In this document: piece after piece, positions 7,342-15,089 of the stretch | Numbering within the stretch: position 1 is the stretch's first letter | Layout of the letters: every line of letters begins with the position of its first letter | Source of the DNA: a virus | Virus record (IMG/VR): IMGVR_UViG_3300033052_000029 | Span: 1-55,253 of that record | Strand: one strand, 5' to 3' | Length of the DNA: 55,253 nt | The notes under the pieces: model-generated | Database searches by the model: none | The model's input: only the letters and a program-made list of their open reading frames with translations | Told to the model about the DNA's origin: nothing | Made by a program: the position numbers and the translations under genes

Positions 7342-8051
7342 GCCTTCTCCTTGGTGTCCGTGGTGTCTTTCGGCTGGGCCGCGATAGCTGCTTTGACGGC
7401 AGACTCGTATTCGCCGCCATGCAATTCGGTCAGCTTGTCGCCATCACACCGCACCAGTGTGAAGCGCCCGTTGAGGCTCTTCCCATCGCGCACGATGAAA
7501 CGCCACAGCGCCGCATCCTTCGCATCTACTTCTCCCGCTCCTTCCTTAGTGGGGAGAGGGACGGCGTAGACGATGCGCGCCTCGAAGTTCGGAATGCTGC
7601 TCGCGGTGTCATAGGCACGCTGATCGACGTCCTCCCATGCCATGCCGTTCGGCACCTTGGGCCGCGTCTGGTAGATCGCCACTGGCTCTGCCTGCTGTCC
7701 GGCAGGTGCTGCACCCTCGGGCCATGCGGTGCGCAAGTGGTGGATGTGCAGGACCATGATGTCGGCGTCGATGGCGCCGCCTTCTTCTAAGCCCAGCGCG
7801 TCGTGAATCTTCGTCAGGTCGTCGCAGGCGGCGCGCACCACCACTTCCAGCTGCTTCTCGCGTTCGGTCTGCCCGGCAGGTGCAGCGCTACCAGCACGAG
7901 CAAGGGCGAGCTGCCAGCCGCGCCAGTGGCCGTCTACAGCGTTGTGCTTGTAGTGCCCTGCGGGCCAGCGCTCCAGAGAGATATCGGGATTTAGCTTGCG
8001 GATTTCCGCCTCAAACTCGGCGCGGCTCTTGTTCAGTTCTTTGTTGTCCAT
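7338..8051 (-). CDS. Mosaic hypothetical early protein
   Basis: A 237-residue protein. The N-terminus (FEAEIRKLNPDISLERWPAG to HWRGWQLALA) is the short module often placed at the front of variable proteins in phage early regions. An Ala/Gly linker, a helical block (EREKQLEVVVRAACDDLTKIHDALG) and an EPVAIYQTRPK segment follow. The next segment, KDAALWRFIVRDGKSLNGRF, looks like a further small domain. Its end overlaps the start of the DUF551 gene. The patchwork suggests assembly by recombination of modules; function unknown. Confidence 0.68.
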   Translation of the reverse strand: MDNKELNKSRAEFEAEIRKLNPDISLERWPAGHYKHNAVDGHWRGWQLALARAGSAAPAGQTEREKQLEVVVRAACDDLTKIHDALGLEEGGAIDADIMVLHIHHLRTAWPEGAAPAGQQAEPVAIYQTRPKVPNGMAWEDVDQRAYDTASSIPNFEARIVYAVPLPTKEGAGEVDAKDAALWRFIVRDGKSLNGRFTLVRCDGDKLTELHGGEYESAVKAAIAAQPKDTTDTKEKA

Positions 8052-8054
8052 GTC

Positions 8055-8255
8055 TCAGTCGATCCATTTTTGTTCAAGGGAGCACCACATCACCGGCACA
8101 GCTTCGGTGACAACGTGAGCGGCAACTACATCGTCGTGCGGGTAGCCAAGGCGGTAATGTCCTTCGTCGCGCAGGGCGACCAGCGTTTCGCCTTCGTCCA
8201 GTTCGACAGTGATGCGCCGCTTGCCGCGCGCTTCAGTTTCTTTGATGACTTTCAT
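8055..8255 (-). CDS. Small hypothetical early protein
   Basis: This 66-residue ORF (MKVIKETEARGKRRITVELDEGETLVAL) has a small beta-rich appearance and no clear motif. AGAGGA lies 7-8 bases before the ATG. It is spaced 3 bases from the next gene in the leftward operon. Function unknown. Confidence 0.6.
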   Translation of the reverse strand: MKVIKETEARGKRRITVELDEGETLVALRDEGHYRLGYPHDDVVAAHVVTEAVPVMWCSLEQKWID

Positions 8256-8256
8256 A

Positions 8257-8325
8257 TCAATCCTCTTTCTTGTTGTTCGTGCGCTGCGCGCGGCCCGATG
8301 CGGTGCGATTTTTCGATGTCAGCAT
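8257..8325 (-). CDS. Possible 22-residue basic micro-ORF
   Basis: Reading MLTSKNRTASGRAQRTNNKKED on the minus strand, with a GAGGGG ribosome-site-like tract before the ATG and a stop overlapping the next ribosome site. It fills the only gap between 8255 and 8334. Evidence is limited to the Shine-Dalgarno sequence and position. Confidence 0.3.
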   Translation of the reverse strand: MLTSKNRTASGRAQRTNNKKED

Positions 8326-8333
8326 TTGGCCCC

Positions 8334-8642
8334 TCACGACCCAAGCCGACCATGCTTCGCATAATCGCGGGCAATGCACTCATCGAATCGACCGTCGTAC
8401 GGTTCTGGCTGGGCCTGCGGCGCATCGCGGGTTTCCGCCGTGTCAGCGGCACACTTCCATGCTTTGATTTCGCGCTCGGTCATGTGCATGTAGCTATCGC
8501 AGCCACACGCGGGACAAACTGATTGCGTGGCGCTATTGAACTTCGGATGCGGCACCGATTTGAGGTCGGTTTCGTAGCCGCGCCACTTGCATTTCGTCTT
8601 CCCGCAGCGGATCGGGGCAGTGCCCCATGCTGGGCGGCTCAT
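8334..8642 (-). CDS. Zinc-finger-like small phage protein
   Basis: A 102-residue protein starting MSRPAWGTAPIRCGK, with an AAGGAG site upstream. Cys13, Cys18, Cys43 and Cys46 (IRCGKTKCKWRGYETDL, then VCPACGCDS) make a rubredoxin- or zinc-ribbon-like pair of knuckles. The C-terminal third (QPEPYDGRFDECIARD) looks like a separate appended segment. Its start overlaps the stop of the large upstream gene (ATGA). Metal binding is inferred from Cys spacing; role unknown. Confidence 0.68.
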   Translation of the reverse strand: MSRPAWGTAPIRCGKTKCKWRGYETDLKSVPHPKFNSATQSVCPACGCDSYMHMTEREIKAWKCAADTAETRDAPQAQPEPYDGRFDECIARDYAKHGRLGS

Positions 8643-10618
8643 TGCCGCTCTCCTTTCGCGTCAGCGGCACGTTCCATGCCTTGCTCATCGGTTGCGACGG
8701 GCTGGGCGGGCAATACAGGGATCGGTGCCCAATGGCTCGGCCAGTGGTGCATGTCGCCTTCGTGCGTGTAGAAAGCGCCGTCCACGTATTCGGCTGCGCC
8801 TGCCACCTGCGAGTTCTCGCGGTTGTTGTAGGGCCAGTACAGGATGGCGACGGTCTGGTTATCTTCTGGCTCTCGCTCGTCCACGCTGATCCACTGCTGC
8901 GCTGGTTCAGCCGTTACTGGTGCGCCAGGAGTGGATAGGCTCGCGAGAACTTCGCGCTCGATGGCTCGGGCGAATGGCTCCACACGGTTATAGCGGTCGA
9001 TGTGCGTAAGGCTCATCCACAGTTCTGAGATGCGCTGCGGCGTCAGTCCTGCCCCTGCATCTTCCGGTCCGTCGAGGTCCATTGCAGCAGTCAGTTGCTC
9101 GGCCTCGTTATCCCATTGCTGATCGCCTGCCCCTGCATCTGCTGGGGTGGCGAGAGGGGCGGCAGGCTTGACCTTGGGCTTGCGGGTCGCGGCGTCCCAA
9201 TCCTCGGCTTTCAATGCGGCGCGTGGCGGGTCCATCACGTCCAGCAAATCATTGTCGGTCGCTTGCTCCGCAGTTGGCGCGGGCGGCAACGATTTCCAGT
9301 GCGTTACCCATCCTTCGGGCAGGTATTCCACCTCTTCGGAAAAATGATCGTGCTTAGCCCAGCCGGTGGCGAACCAGCGCGCCGCTATCACCGCCGTGCC
9401 GTTCGTTGCGAGTACGGCCTCGCCCTGCAATGGCCCTTCGTCCCAGATGCCGCGCCAATCGCTCTGAACATCGGCGATGCCCGCAGCATCCGCCGCGCCA
9501 TCCGTATAACCCCGACGATAGCCCTCGGTCGCGCGCAACTCGTCTTGCAAGTTCTCGATCTTCGCGCCCATGCGGATGCAGTTCGCCACTTCCACCGCCA
9601 GAAGCGCCCGCAGCTTCAGATTGCTTGCCGCGCGCCACTCCGGCTTGTCGAGGCGATCCAGCGCCGCCTTTTCTTCCTCGCTCAGATTGTCGGCCATCCG
9701 CTCGGCGGTAAGCTCGACGGCTCGGCGCTCGTTGGCGATTTCAAGGATATCGACCTGCTTACGCGCCACGCCCTCCATGTAGCCAAGGCGGTAACCCTCG
9801 GTCTTGCGCAGTGCATCGTCGCTGTGGAGCGCCGGGCTGATCTCCCCCGGAGTAAAGCCCATTGCGGCGTCAATCGCCTTGTCGAAGTCCTCGCCAGCGC
9901 GGTAACCGATAGCCTCGTAGACCACGGTGCCCCACGACTGCTGATTCCGCAGCCAACGATACCGCACAGCATCTCTCGCCTGCTCGGTGTCTGCTGCCAC
10001 TGGAGCAGCGAGAAGTGCGCATACGTCGCCAAACAGCACGTATTGACCGTCCGCGCAGTCGATCATTTCGCCAACGTCGGCGGCATGGGTCGCAGGCTCA
10101 AACCGCTGGAGCTTCGCCAGCCCTGCCTGTCCTGCTGCTGGTGCAGCGGAAGGAGATGCGGCAGCCCGACGCACCGCCATCGCCGTCAGCGCCGACAGCA
10201 GGCGCACCAGGTCGGGATCGTTGAACAGGTGGTCGACGTTCTCGTTCTCGACCAGCAGCGTCGTGATCTCGCGCATCGTGGCGCGCAGCAGGCCGTCGGT
10301 GGCGCCCGGCAGCGGCAGCAGGCGCAGGATGTCGTCGGCGGTGCCGATCATGACGAACTGCTGCGGCTCGGACTCGGGGAAGACGACGGCGGTGCAGGAA
10401 GCGCGCTCGGCCTTGAGCAGCGCGGCGGCGCAATTCAGCAGGGCCTGCTGCCGCTCGACTCGGATCGGCTCGCTGCTGGGCTCGCCGCCATGCTCCCAGT
10501 CGATGCGCTGCTCGGGCAGCTGGTCTTCCATTCGGCGTTTCTGATCCGTCATGCTGGTCTCCCGTTCGATGGTTTGGTATGCGGGCCAGAGCGCGTCTGG
10601 CTTCATTCGGTAATTCAT
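8639..10618 (-). CDS. Large mosaic accessory protein with two DUF551-like domains
   Basis: A 659-residue protein from the ATG at 10618, which overlaps the upstream stop as ATGA. An ATG at 10552 (MTDQKRRMEDQ) has the better ribosome site (GGGAGA) and may be the true start. Two DUF551-like units are visible: DWRGIWDEGPLQGEAVLATN to GWVTHWKSLPPAP, and WISVDEREPEDNQTVAILYW to HHWPSHWAPIPVL at the C-terminus. Two TEGYR(L/R)GY helices form another internal repeat. Together with the protein at 6232-7341 the operon carries three DUF551 copies. Function unknown. Confidence 0.7.
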   Translation of the reverse strand: MNYRMKPDALWPAYQTIERETSMTDQKRRMEDQLPEQRIDWEHGGEPSSEPIRVERQQALLNCAAALLKAERASCTAVVFPESEPQQFVMIGTADDILRLLPLPGATDGLLRATMREITTLLVENENVDHLFNDPDLVRLLSALTAMAVRRAAASPSAAPAAGQAGLAKLQRFEPATHAADVGEMIDCADGQYVLFGDVCALLAAPVAADTEQARDAVRYRWLRNQQSWGTVVYEAIGYRAGEDFDKAIDAAMGFTPGEISPALHSDDALRKTEGYRLGYMEGVARKQVDILEIANERRAVELTAERMADNLSEEEKAALDRLDKPEWRAASNLKLRALLAVEVANCIRMGAKIENLQDELRATEGYRRGYTDGAADAAGIADVQSDWRGIWDEGPLQGEAVLATNGTAVIAARWFATGWAKHDHFSEEVEYLPEGWVTHWKSLPPAPTAEQATDNDLLDVMDPPRAALKAEDWDAATRKPKVKPAAPLATPADAGAGDQQWDNEAEQLTAAMDLDGPEDAGAGLTPQRISELWMSLTHIDRYNRVEPFARAIEREVLASLSTPGAPVTAEPAQQWISVDEREPEDNQTVAILYWPYNNRENSQVAGAAEYVDGAFYTHEGDMHHWPSHWAPIPVLPAQPVATDEQGMERAADAKGERQ

Positions 10619-11175
10619 GCGGCAATGCCGAGGCTGTTCTTGAGCGCCTGGACGAACTTGTAGCGAACCGCGGTGGTCTGCAGGTGCTCGATCAGGCGCT
10701 CGGTGTCGCTGATCTTCTGGATGCGCCACTGCACGCCCGTCAGGCGCACCGGCGGCTGGTCGCGCCCGGCGCCGCAGTCGCTGGCGATCGACTGCTCGAT
10801 TTCGCGGATGCGCTCGAGCTTGAACATCTCGAACATCGGGCCCGGTGGCGTCCAGGCGCGAACCTGGGCGAGCACGAACTCGTATTTGCTGCGCAGCGCC
10901 GCCTTGTCCGCCTGCTTCTTGTCCCACTCGGCGCGCGCTGCGGCGTATTCCGCTTCGCATGCCTGCTCGGCGCCTTCCTCGGTCATGGCCTCGAAGAGCG
11001 TCAGTTCCAGGCGCGCCGCCACCAGCTCGGGCGAGACCGGGCCATCGTCCAGTGCGAAGTCCAGCGCCTGCGGGCCGCGCAGCGTGATCTGCGCGCCGGC
11101 CACGACGCCGCAGCGCATCAGGTAATCCTCGAAGGTTCCGCCTTGCTGAATTGCGACTGCGCATCCGATAGCCAT
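10615..11175 (-). CDS. Hypothetical early protein
   Basis: A 186-residue protein starting MAIGCAVAIQQGGTFEDYL, with GAGGA before the ATG. Predicted mostly helical, with a coiled-coil-like middle (EAEYAAARAEWDKKQADKAALRSKYE) and no recognised motif. It sits between the DUF551 gene and ninB, in the recombination part of the early-left operon, and is coupled downstream by an ATGA overlap. It may assist recombination, but that rests on location only. Confidence 0.65.
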   Translation of the reverse strand: MAIGCAVAIQQGGTFEDYLMRCGVVAGAQITLRGPQALDFALDDGPVSPELVAARLELTLFEAMTEEGAEQACEAEYAAARAEWDKKQADKAALRSKYEFVLAQVRAWTPPGPMFEMFKLERIREIEQSIASDCGAGRDQPPVRLTGVQWRIQKISDTERLIEHLQTTAVRYKFVQALKNSLGIAA

Positions 11176-11202
11176 GATGTCCTCGCTACGGTGAAAAGGT
11201 GA

Positions 11203-11625
11203 TCAAGCTTGCCGAAACACGACGCCGCGGGCGGCGCCAAACGCGGCCAAGAATTCGATGAACTGCGCCGCTTCCTTGACCGTGAAGTTGCGCGACTGGA
11301 TGCCGAGCTGCACGATGCGGCGCCCATCGAAGCTCGGTACGACCTGGCCCTCGCCATCGAGCGGCGTGCCGGCGGCGCGCATCTCGTCGGCAAACTCGTC
11401 GATGAGCAGGCGCTTCATGGATTCGTCGTCCCACTTGCGGCCGATGTGCTCGACCTGGGCGGCGATCTCGCCGATCATGGCGTGGTAGCGCATCTCCTGT
11501 GCACGCTTCTTGACCGGCTCCGAGAACACGACCATCCAGCCGGACGGCGCTTCCATGCAGAAGGCCGCAGCACTCTGGCGCGCCTGCTCGTGCACCAGGA
11601 AGAATGGGCGGCGCTGGCTGGTCAT
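11203..11625 (-). CDS. ninB: NinB-family recombination mediator
   Basis: A 140-residue protein with the NinB/Orf pattern: KKRAQEMRYHAMIGEIAAQVEHIGRKWD, then VVPSFDGRRIVQLGIQSRNF and a C-terminal FIEFLAAFGAARGV. Lambda Orf (NinB) binds single-strand DNA and SSB and replaces RecFOR in Red recombination. Its neighbours are an exonuclease and a RecT-type annealase, which completes a phage recombination set. The start shares bases with the exonuclease stop (TAATG). Confidence 0.85.
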   Translation of the reverse strand: MTSQRRPFFLVHEQARQSAAAFCMEAPSGWMVVFSEPVKKRAQEMRYHAMIGEIAAQVEHIGRKWDDESMKRLLIDEFADEMRAAGTPLDGEGQVVPSFDGRRIVQLGIQSRNFTVKEAAQFIEFLAAFGAARGVVFRQA

Positions 11626-12245
11626 TACGCGGCCCTCGCCTTGAAACGTTCGACCTGCTCATCGACCTCGCGCAGGAAGGCGCGAACCTCGGTCTCAAGC
11701 TCCGCGATGTAGGCGTCCTCGCGCATGACCAGCTCGTGGTAGAGGCGCAGGTGCTCCGGCATGCGCGGGTCGTAGCTGACAAACCACCACTTCTGGCGTC
11801 CTGTCACCCACATGCAACCTTGCACCTGCGCGCGGTGTTCGGCCGGCATGCCGCTTCGGATCGTCTCCAGGTGCACGGTCGAGTTCTTCGGGCACTTCGA
11901 CTCATAGCCGGCATCCTTGCCGATCAGGCCGTCGGGCGAGCAGCCGACCCATGGAATCGACGCATGCCGCACAAAGCTGGACTCGGTGACTATCAGGCCA
12001 GTCTCCGATTCGAAGGCCGTGCGCGCAAAAGGCTCGACATCCTTGCCCCAGCGCAGCGAGTAGGAGTCCGGTCCTTGCTCCTGGATTCCCGTCAGACGCT
12101 CGGTCACGAGCCTGAGCAGGTACTCGCCGCGCGCTGCCGCCGGCTTGCCGTCCTTCTTCTTCGACATGATCGCGGCGAAGTTTGAGGCCGTGGCATGCCC
12201 GCAGCGATCTGCGTGCCAGCCATCGGTTCGCTGTTCATTCGACAT
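11625..12245 (-). CDS. YqaJ/lambda-exonuclease-like viral recombinase
   Basis: A 206-residue PD-(D/E)xK nuclease: Asp105 in CSPDGLIG, then Glu115-x-Lys117 in YESKCPK, with the conserved upstream RTDGWHADRCGHATASNF recognition segment. It would resect double-strand ends 5' to 3' to give 3' single strands for the adjacent annealase. It overlaps the RecT gene by 11 bases, so the pair is co-translated, as in lambda Red and RecE/RecT systems. Confidence 0.9.
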   Translation of the reverse strand: MSNEQRTDGWHADRCGHATASNFAAIMSKKKDGKPAAARGEYLLRLVTERLTGIQEQGPDSYSLRWGKDVEPFARTAFESETGLIVTESSFVRHASIPWVGCSPDGLIGKDAGYESKCPKNSTVHLETIRSGMPAEHRAQVQGCMWVTGRQKWWFVSYDPRMPEHLRLYHELVMREDAYIAELETEVRAFLREVDEQVERFKARAA

Positions 12246-12978
12246 CGATAATCCCCGCTGCGCGATCTTTCAGCGCTTGAAGTTCACTTTGGAGAGCAAC
12301 ACGCTCGTGTTTGGAGAGGGCGGTCCATGCAGCCTGCAGGGCCTCGGTGCCTTCGTCCGCTTTTGCGGTCAAGTCGGCCAGCAGGCTTTCGCGACGATCG
12401 GCGTCGAGTACATGCTCGGCCTGCGCCTGGGCGGCTACTGCGGCGCCGCTGCGCTGTGTTGGCGCGCCGTTGTCGACGATGCGCTCTGCTTCATCCTGGT
12501 CAAAGATGCCGACATAGCCGAAGGCAAGGCGGGCGCACTGGATCATGGCCTTATGGCGCAGCATGCGCTTCGGGTGTGACTGCCAAGGCTGCGTGCCACG
12601 CTTACACTCGCTCAGGTACTCGGTGACCTTGACCGGGTGCGAGCGGTCCTTGCGGTAGATGATGCAGGTGCAGCCTTCCTCATCCTGCAGGAAGTCCATG
12701 CCGTCGAACTGCGGGTGCGTGTTAATGATGCGCGACCAGCCATCGACGCCCACCACCGGCACGATGCCGTTGTTCTTGTCGGGGAAGGCGTAGATTTCCT
12801 TGGTCCAGGGATTGAGGCCGTAGTTGGCGGCCACGATCAGGAGCGCCGACATTTGCGCGTCCGACACCTGGCCCTTGAAGGCGGTCTGCTTCAGGACCGT
12901 CACCAGCTCGTCCGACTGCGGAATCGACAGCTTGGCGGCCAGTTGTGAGGCTTGCGCCGTTACCAGTTGAGTGCTCAC
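12235..12978 (-). CDS. RecT/Bet-type single-strand annealing protein
   Basis: A 247-residue protein from a GTG at 12978, chosen because GAAAGG lies 6-8 bases upstream; the reading stays open further back with no ribosome site. Recognisable RecT/Bet motifs include YGLNPWTKEIYAFPDKNNGI, VPVVGVDGWSRIINTHP, and a C-terminal core ending RLAFGYVGIFDQDEAERIV. It pairs complementary single strands made by the exonuclease encoded next door. A helical, Ala-rich C-terminal tail follows. Confidence 0.9.
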   Translation of the reverse strand: MSTQLVTAQASQLAAKLSIPQSDELVTVLKQTAFKGQVSDAQMSALLIVAANYGLNPWTKEIYAFPDKNNGIVPVVGVDGWSRIINTHPQFDGMDFLQDEEGCTCIIYRKDRSHPVKVTEYLSECKRGTQPWQSHPKRMLRHKAMIQCARLAFGYVGIFDQDEAERIVDNGAPTQRSGAAVAAQAQAEHVLDADRRESLLADLTAKADEGTEALQAAWTALSKHERVALQSELQALKDRAAGIIDVE

Positions 12979-13031
12979 GATTTGCCTTTCTGCGGAGACT
13001 ATGCCCGCGTAGGTTGGAGGTTGAAGCGGTG

Positions 13032-13124
13032 CTACAGGTCGTAATACTTGAATGCCAGGAAGAGGGCGCGACTGCGATAGAAGCCATACGCGCGCCACTG
13101 GCGGTATCGGCGCAGCAGCTTCAT
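13032..13124 (-). CDS. 30-residue basic aromatic micro-protein
   Basis: MKLLRRYRQWRAYGFYRSR then ALFLAFKYYDL. The ATG overlaps the stop of the upstream membrane protein gene as ATGA, which supports real translation. It is strongly basic and aromatic, possibly membrane-associated or nucleic-acid-binding. No family is recognised. Confidence 0.5.
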   Translation of the reverse strand: MKLLRRYRQWRAYGFYRSRALFLAFKYYDL

Positions 13125-13309
13125 TTGCGCGCCACCTTGTCGAGCTTCGCGACGGCCTGCTCGATGAGCATCACCTGCGTATAGGTCTTCTGCTTCAGCA
13201 TCAGCACTTCGGCGTAGCCGACGGTGGCCCAGCAGAGCAGGGCGACGAGGCAGCAGGCGATGTAGGTGACGATGCCCATGCGCTCGTTGTTGGCGGTGTT
13301 GGCTTCCAT
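13121..13309 (-). CDS. Small single-pass membrane protein
   Basis: A 62-residue protein starting MEANTANNERMGIV. One membrane helix (about residues 11-33, GIVTYIACCLVALLCWATVGYA) is followed by a helical tail (KTYTQVMLIEQAVAKLDKVARK). The start codon shares a base with the upstream stop (TGATG at 13307-13311), so translation is coupled. It is one of three consecutive tiny ORFs here; unknown function, possibly envelope-directed. Confidence 0.6.
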   Translation of the reverse strand: MEANTANNERMGIVTYIACCLVALLCWATVGYAEVLMLKQKTYTQVMLIEQAVAKLDKVARK

Positions 13310-13419
13310 CACAGCACCCATGCGGAAACGAGCAGGGCCAGCGATGTGGCAGCGGCCAGGCAGATTGCGAGGTCGATCTTCGCGGCGTGGAGCTGGTGCT
13401 CCGAGATTGGTTTATCCAT
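13309..13419 (-). CDS. 36-residue membrane micro-protein
   Basis: MDKPISEHQLHAAKIDLAIC begins the product, and a hydrophobic C-terminal helix (LAAATSLALLVSAWVL) ends it. AAGGGGA lies 8 bases before the ATG, which favours this start over an upstream in-frame ATG at 13584. It is the first of three coupled micro-ORFs. Function unknown. Confidence 0.6.
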   Translation of the reverse strand: MDKPISEHQLHAAKIDLAICLAAATSLALLVSAWVL

Positions 13420-14067
13420 ATGCGCTCCCCTTATCATCTGCGCCGGCGCGGCCGGCTTCGGTGTTGTAGTGGTGGCCGGTGCTAATCTCCGGCTTCGTTG
13501 CCACGCGGTGCGGCCGCGATTGGTGGTGGGATCCCGGTTGAGAACTGCTACCCCACTCGACACCGCCCCCGATACCTGTTGCATGCCCTCACGGGTGGGC
13601 CACCTTTACCTTGAGCGATGCCTCGCTTTGGTCGTATCGGCGCTTCCTGTTCGCTGCGCATCAGCCTGCGCTTTCACCACAAGGGAGCCGACTGACCGGT
13701 TTTCCCCGTCCGCGCCGTAATCGCCTCCACATGCGCCCTACGGTTGGCAACATGCAGAACAATCGGCTCTCTTGTGGGCTCGTTGACGGGAGCCAGGCGG
13801 CCAGTGACGCAGGCGCGGGCCATACTGGACCAAGGGATCGTCAGGTCGGTGATCCGTCCCTTCACCGGGCTTGTACTGCGGCACCCGGCGACCGCTTGAA
13901 TCTGTCCTGCCACCACCACCACCGACTACCTGCTGTCTTTCCAGCTGCCCGGTGCACCCTCGCGCCCTAAAGGCCTCACCGAAGTGAGGTGGAGATCGGG
14001 CTTCCCAAACGCTATGCACCTGCGGCCGTTATTGACCCGACGAGCCGCTGCGGTCGACTACCGCTGA
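13420..14067. other. About 650 bp with no convincing gene
   Basis: This is an unusually long gap in an otherwise tightly packed leftward operon. On the minus strand two partial readings look protein-like but lie in different frames: a VPQYKPGEG segment within 13738-14019, then KGRITDLTIPWSSMARAC to RAHVEAITARTGKTGQ in 13674-13865. That pattern would fit one gene broken by a frameshift. A perfect 6-bp hairpin CCTCAC-CGAA-GTGAGG lies at 13974-13989. An untranslated RNA is also possible. Confidence 0.4.
13674..13865 (-). pseudogene. Possible remnant or frameshifted small gene
   Basis: From a GTG at 13865 this reads KGRITDLTIPWSSMARACVT and ends TGKTGQSAPLW. The composition is protein-like, but there is no ribosome site, and a plausible N-terminus (RRVPQYKPGEG) sits upstream in another frame. 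It may be a decayed gene or a sequencing indel. Family not recognised. Confidence 0.3.
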
Positions 14068-14322
14068 TCACTGCTGGCACTGCTCAAAACTCGGTACTGC
14101 TTGTGTCCTTTGGTATGGCTTCGCGGGCTTGTCGCGGCGCAGGGCGTCGGCTTCGGCCATCAGCTCGTTCACCAGGGCGCGGTCGATGCCCAGGCGGCTG
14201 ACGATCTCGATGCGGCCATACATGCGCTCCTGAACCCAATCCTTGGCCGGGTGCCGCATCAGCCGCATGTCGTCCAGCAGCTGGCGGGCGAAGACCTTGC
14301 CGACGTCGCTCAGGATGCTCAT
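14068..14322 (-). CDS. Small helical early protein
   Basis: An 84-residue protein starting MSILSDVGKVFARQLLDDMR, with GGAGGG before the ATG; the longer in-frame reading starts inside the previous gene. Predicted largely helical, with basic and acidic faces (QERMYGRIEIVSRLGIDRAL). It overlaps the upstream gene by 4 bases. Function unknown. Confidence 0.65.
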   Translation of the reverse strand: MSILSDVGKVFARQLLDDMRLMRHPAKDWVQERMYGRIEIVSRLGIDRALVNELMAEADALRRDKPAKPYQRTQAVPSFEQCQQ

Positions 14323-14606
14323 GCTGCCCTCCAGCTGCGACGATCGCGGGCCATCACCGGGAAGTCGCACAGGGCTCGCTCCAGGCGCTCGTTTGCCGGG
14401 TCACGCTTCACGTTGCGGTCGAGCCATTCGCCCATCTCGCTCAGCTGGTCGCGGGAGAGCAGGTCGGCCAGGTTGATCTTGGTGCCGGCCGGCGCCGCAG
14501 TCGTGACCTCGAAGCCGTTTTCCTCGCTGGCCCAGCCGTACAGGTCGAGCTTCAATTCGTCGCTGAACTCGTAGCCCTGGTAGAGCAGTTGTCCGTCGAT
14601 AGCCAT
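14319..14606 (-). CDS. Hypothetical early protein
   Basis: A 95-residue protein starting MAIDGQLLYQGYEFSDELKL, with a strong AGGAGG site before the ATG. It contains ADLLSRDQLSEMGEWLDRNV, a helical acidic segment, and has no recognised domain. It sits among the first genes of the leftward transcript, so probably expressed immediately after infection or induction. Confidence 0.68.
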   Translation of the reverse strand: MAIDGQLLYQGYEFSDELKLDLYGWASEENGFEVTTAAPAGTKINLADLLSRDQLSEMGEWLDRNVKRDPANERLERALCDFPVMARDRRSWRAA

Positions 14607-14615
14607 GGCGACCTC

Positions 14616-14759
14616 CTAGCGATCATTCGTTTGCTTTTGCACCGGGACCAGAAACCAGCCCAGCTGCCTGCGGATTTCTTCAGGGGAAGGGGGTGCGGTA
14701 CGCTGCACCTGACGTTCCTGAAGCCACTGCCTTACCTGCTGCTTGTCCGGACTCGACAT
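14616..14759 (-). CDS. 47-residue hypothetical early protein
   Basis: Starts MSSPDKQQVRQWLQERQVQR and ends QLGWFLVPVQKQTNDR. AGAGGA precedes the ATG by 7 bases. The spacing to neighbours (9 and 2 bases) fits the operon. A short helical N-terminal half is followed by a Pro-rich turn and EEIRRQLGWFL. Function unknown. Confidence 0.6.
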   Translation of the reverse strand: MSSPDKQQVRQWLQERQVQRTAPPSPEEIRRQLGWFLVPVQKQTNDR

Positions 14760-14761
14760 GA

Positions 14762-14902
14762 TCAGTTCCTCTGGCTGGTGCGGAGAACCCGCGAAATCCT
14801 GCTGACGCTGGCCTTGATGTGATCCGCAAGTGGAATCACCGCATAGCCGATGACGCAGGCCAACACGAGGGCAAGGAGGGCGTAGGCAACTGTGTTTTTC
14901 AT
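14762..14902 (-). CDS. 46-residue single-pass membrane protein, first gene after PL
   Basis: Starts MKNTVAYALLALVLACVIGY, giving one N-terminal membrane helix, and ends in a basic tail (SVSRISRVLRTSQRN). AAGGAG lies about 9 bases upstream of the ATG. As the promoter-proximal gene of the leftward operon it would be among the earliest products. Short basic-tailed membrane proteins at this place can act in host takeover or exclusion, but this is a guess. Confidence 0.6.
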   Translation of the reverse strand: MKNTVAYALLALVLACVIGYAVIPLADHIKASVSRISRVLRTSQRN

Positions 14903-14944
14903 TTGCTTGCTTCTCCTTTTCCTGAGTGCCGCGTCAATGTGTTC

Positions 14945-14984
14945 AATATATACCAGAAAATCTAGCGTTACAAGAAAAACTAGC
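14945..14984 (-). promoter_or_regulatory. Leftward early promoter (PL-like) with two operators
   Basis: On the minus strand a -35 TTGTAA (14968-14973) and a -10 TATATT (14945-14950) are separated by exactly 17 bases. Two near-identical 12-mers, GCTAGATTTTCT (14955-14966) and GCTAGTTTTTCT (14973-14984), overlap the promoter with an 18-bp period. Similar 12-mers flank the repressor/Cro interval, so these are probable repressor operators. The promoter reads into 14902 and the whole left operon. Confidence 0.78.
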
Positions 14985-15089
14985 AAAATATTTTGCGCCG
15001 TTGCTTTTCTGGCTTTTGGGGGATTGTTGCGATGTACAGACGAAAAAAATCCCGCGCTTGGCGGGATATACGGAAGGGGTGGGGCGGGA

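Noticed and set aside
9095-10663. Very long plus-strand open frame opposite the DUF551 mosaic gene
   Set aside because: It is antisense to a well-supported gene with ribosome sites and domains; GC-rich codon bias keeps complementary frames open.
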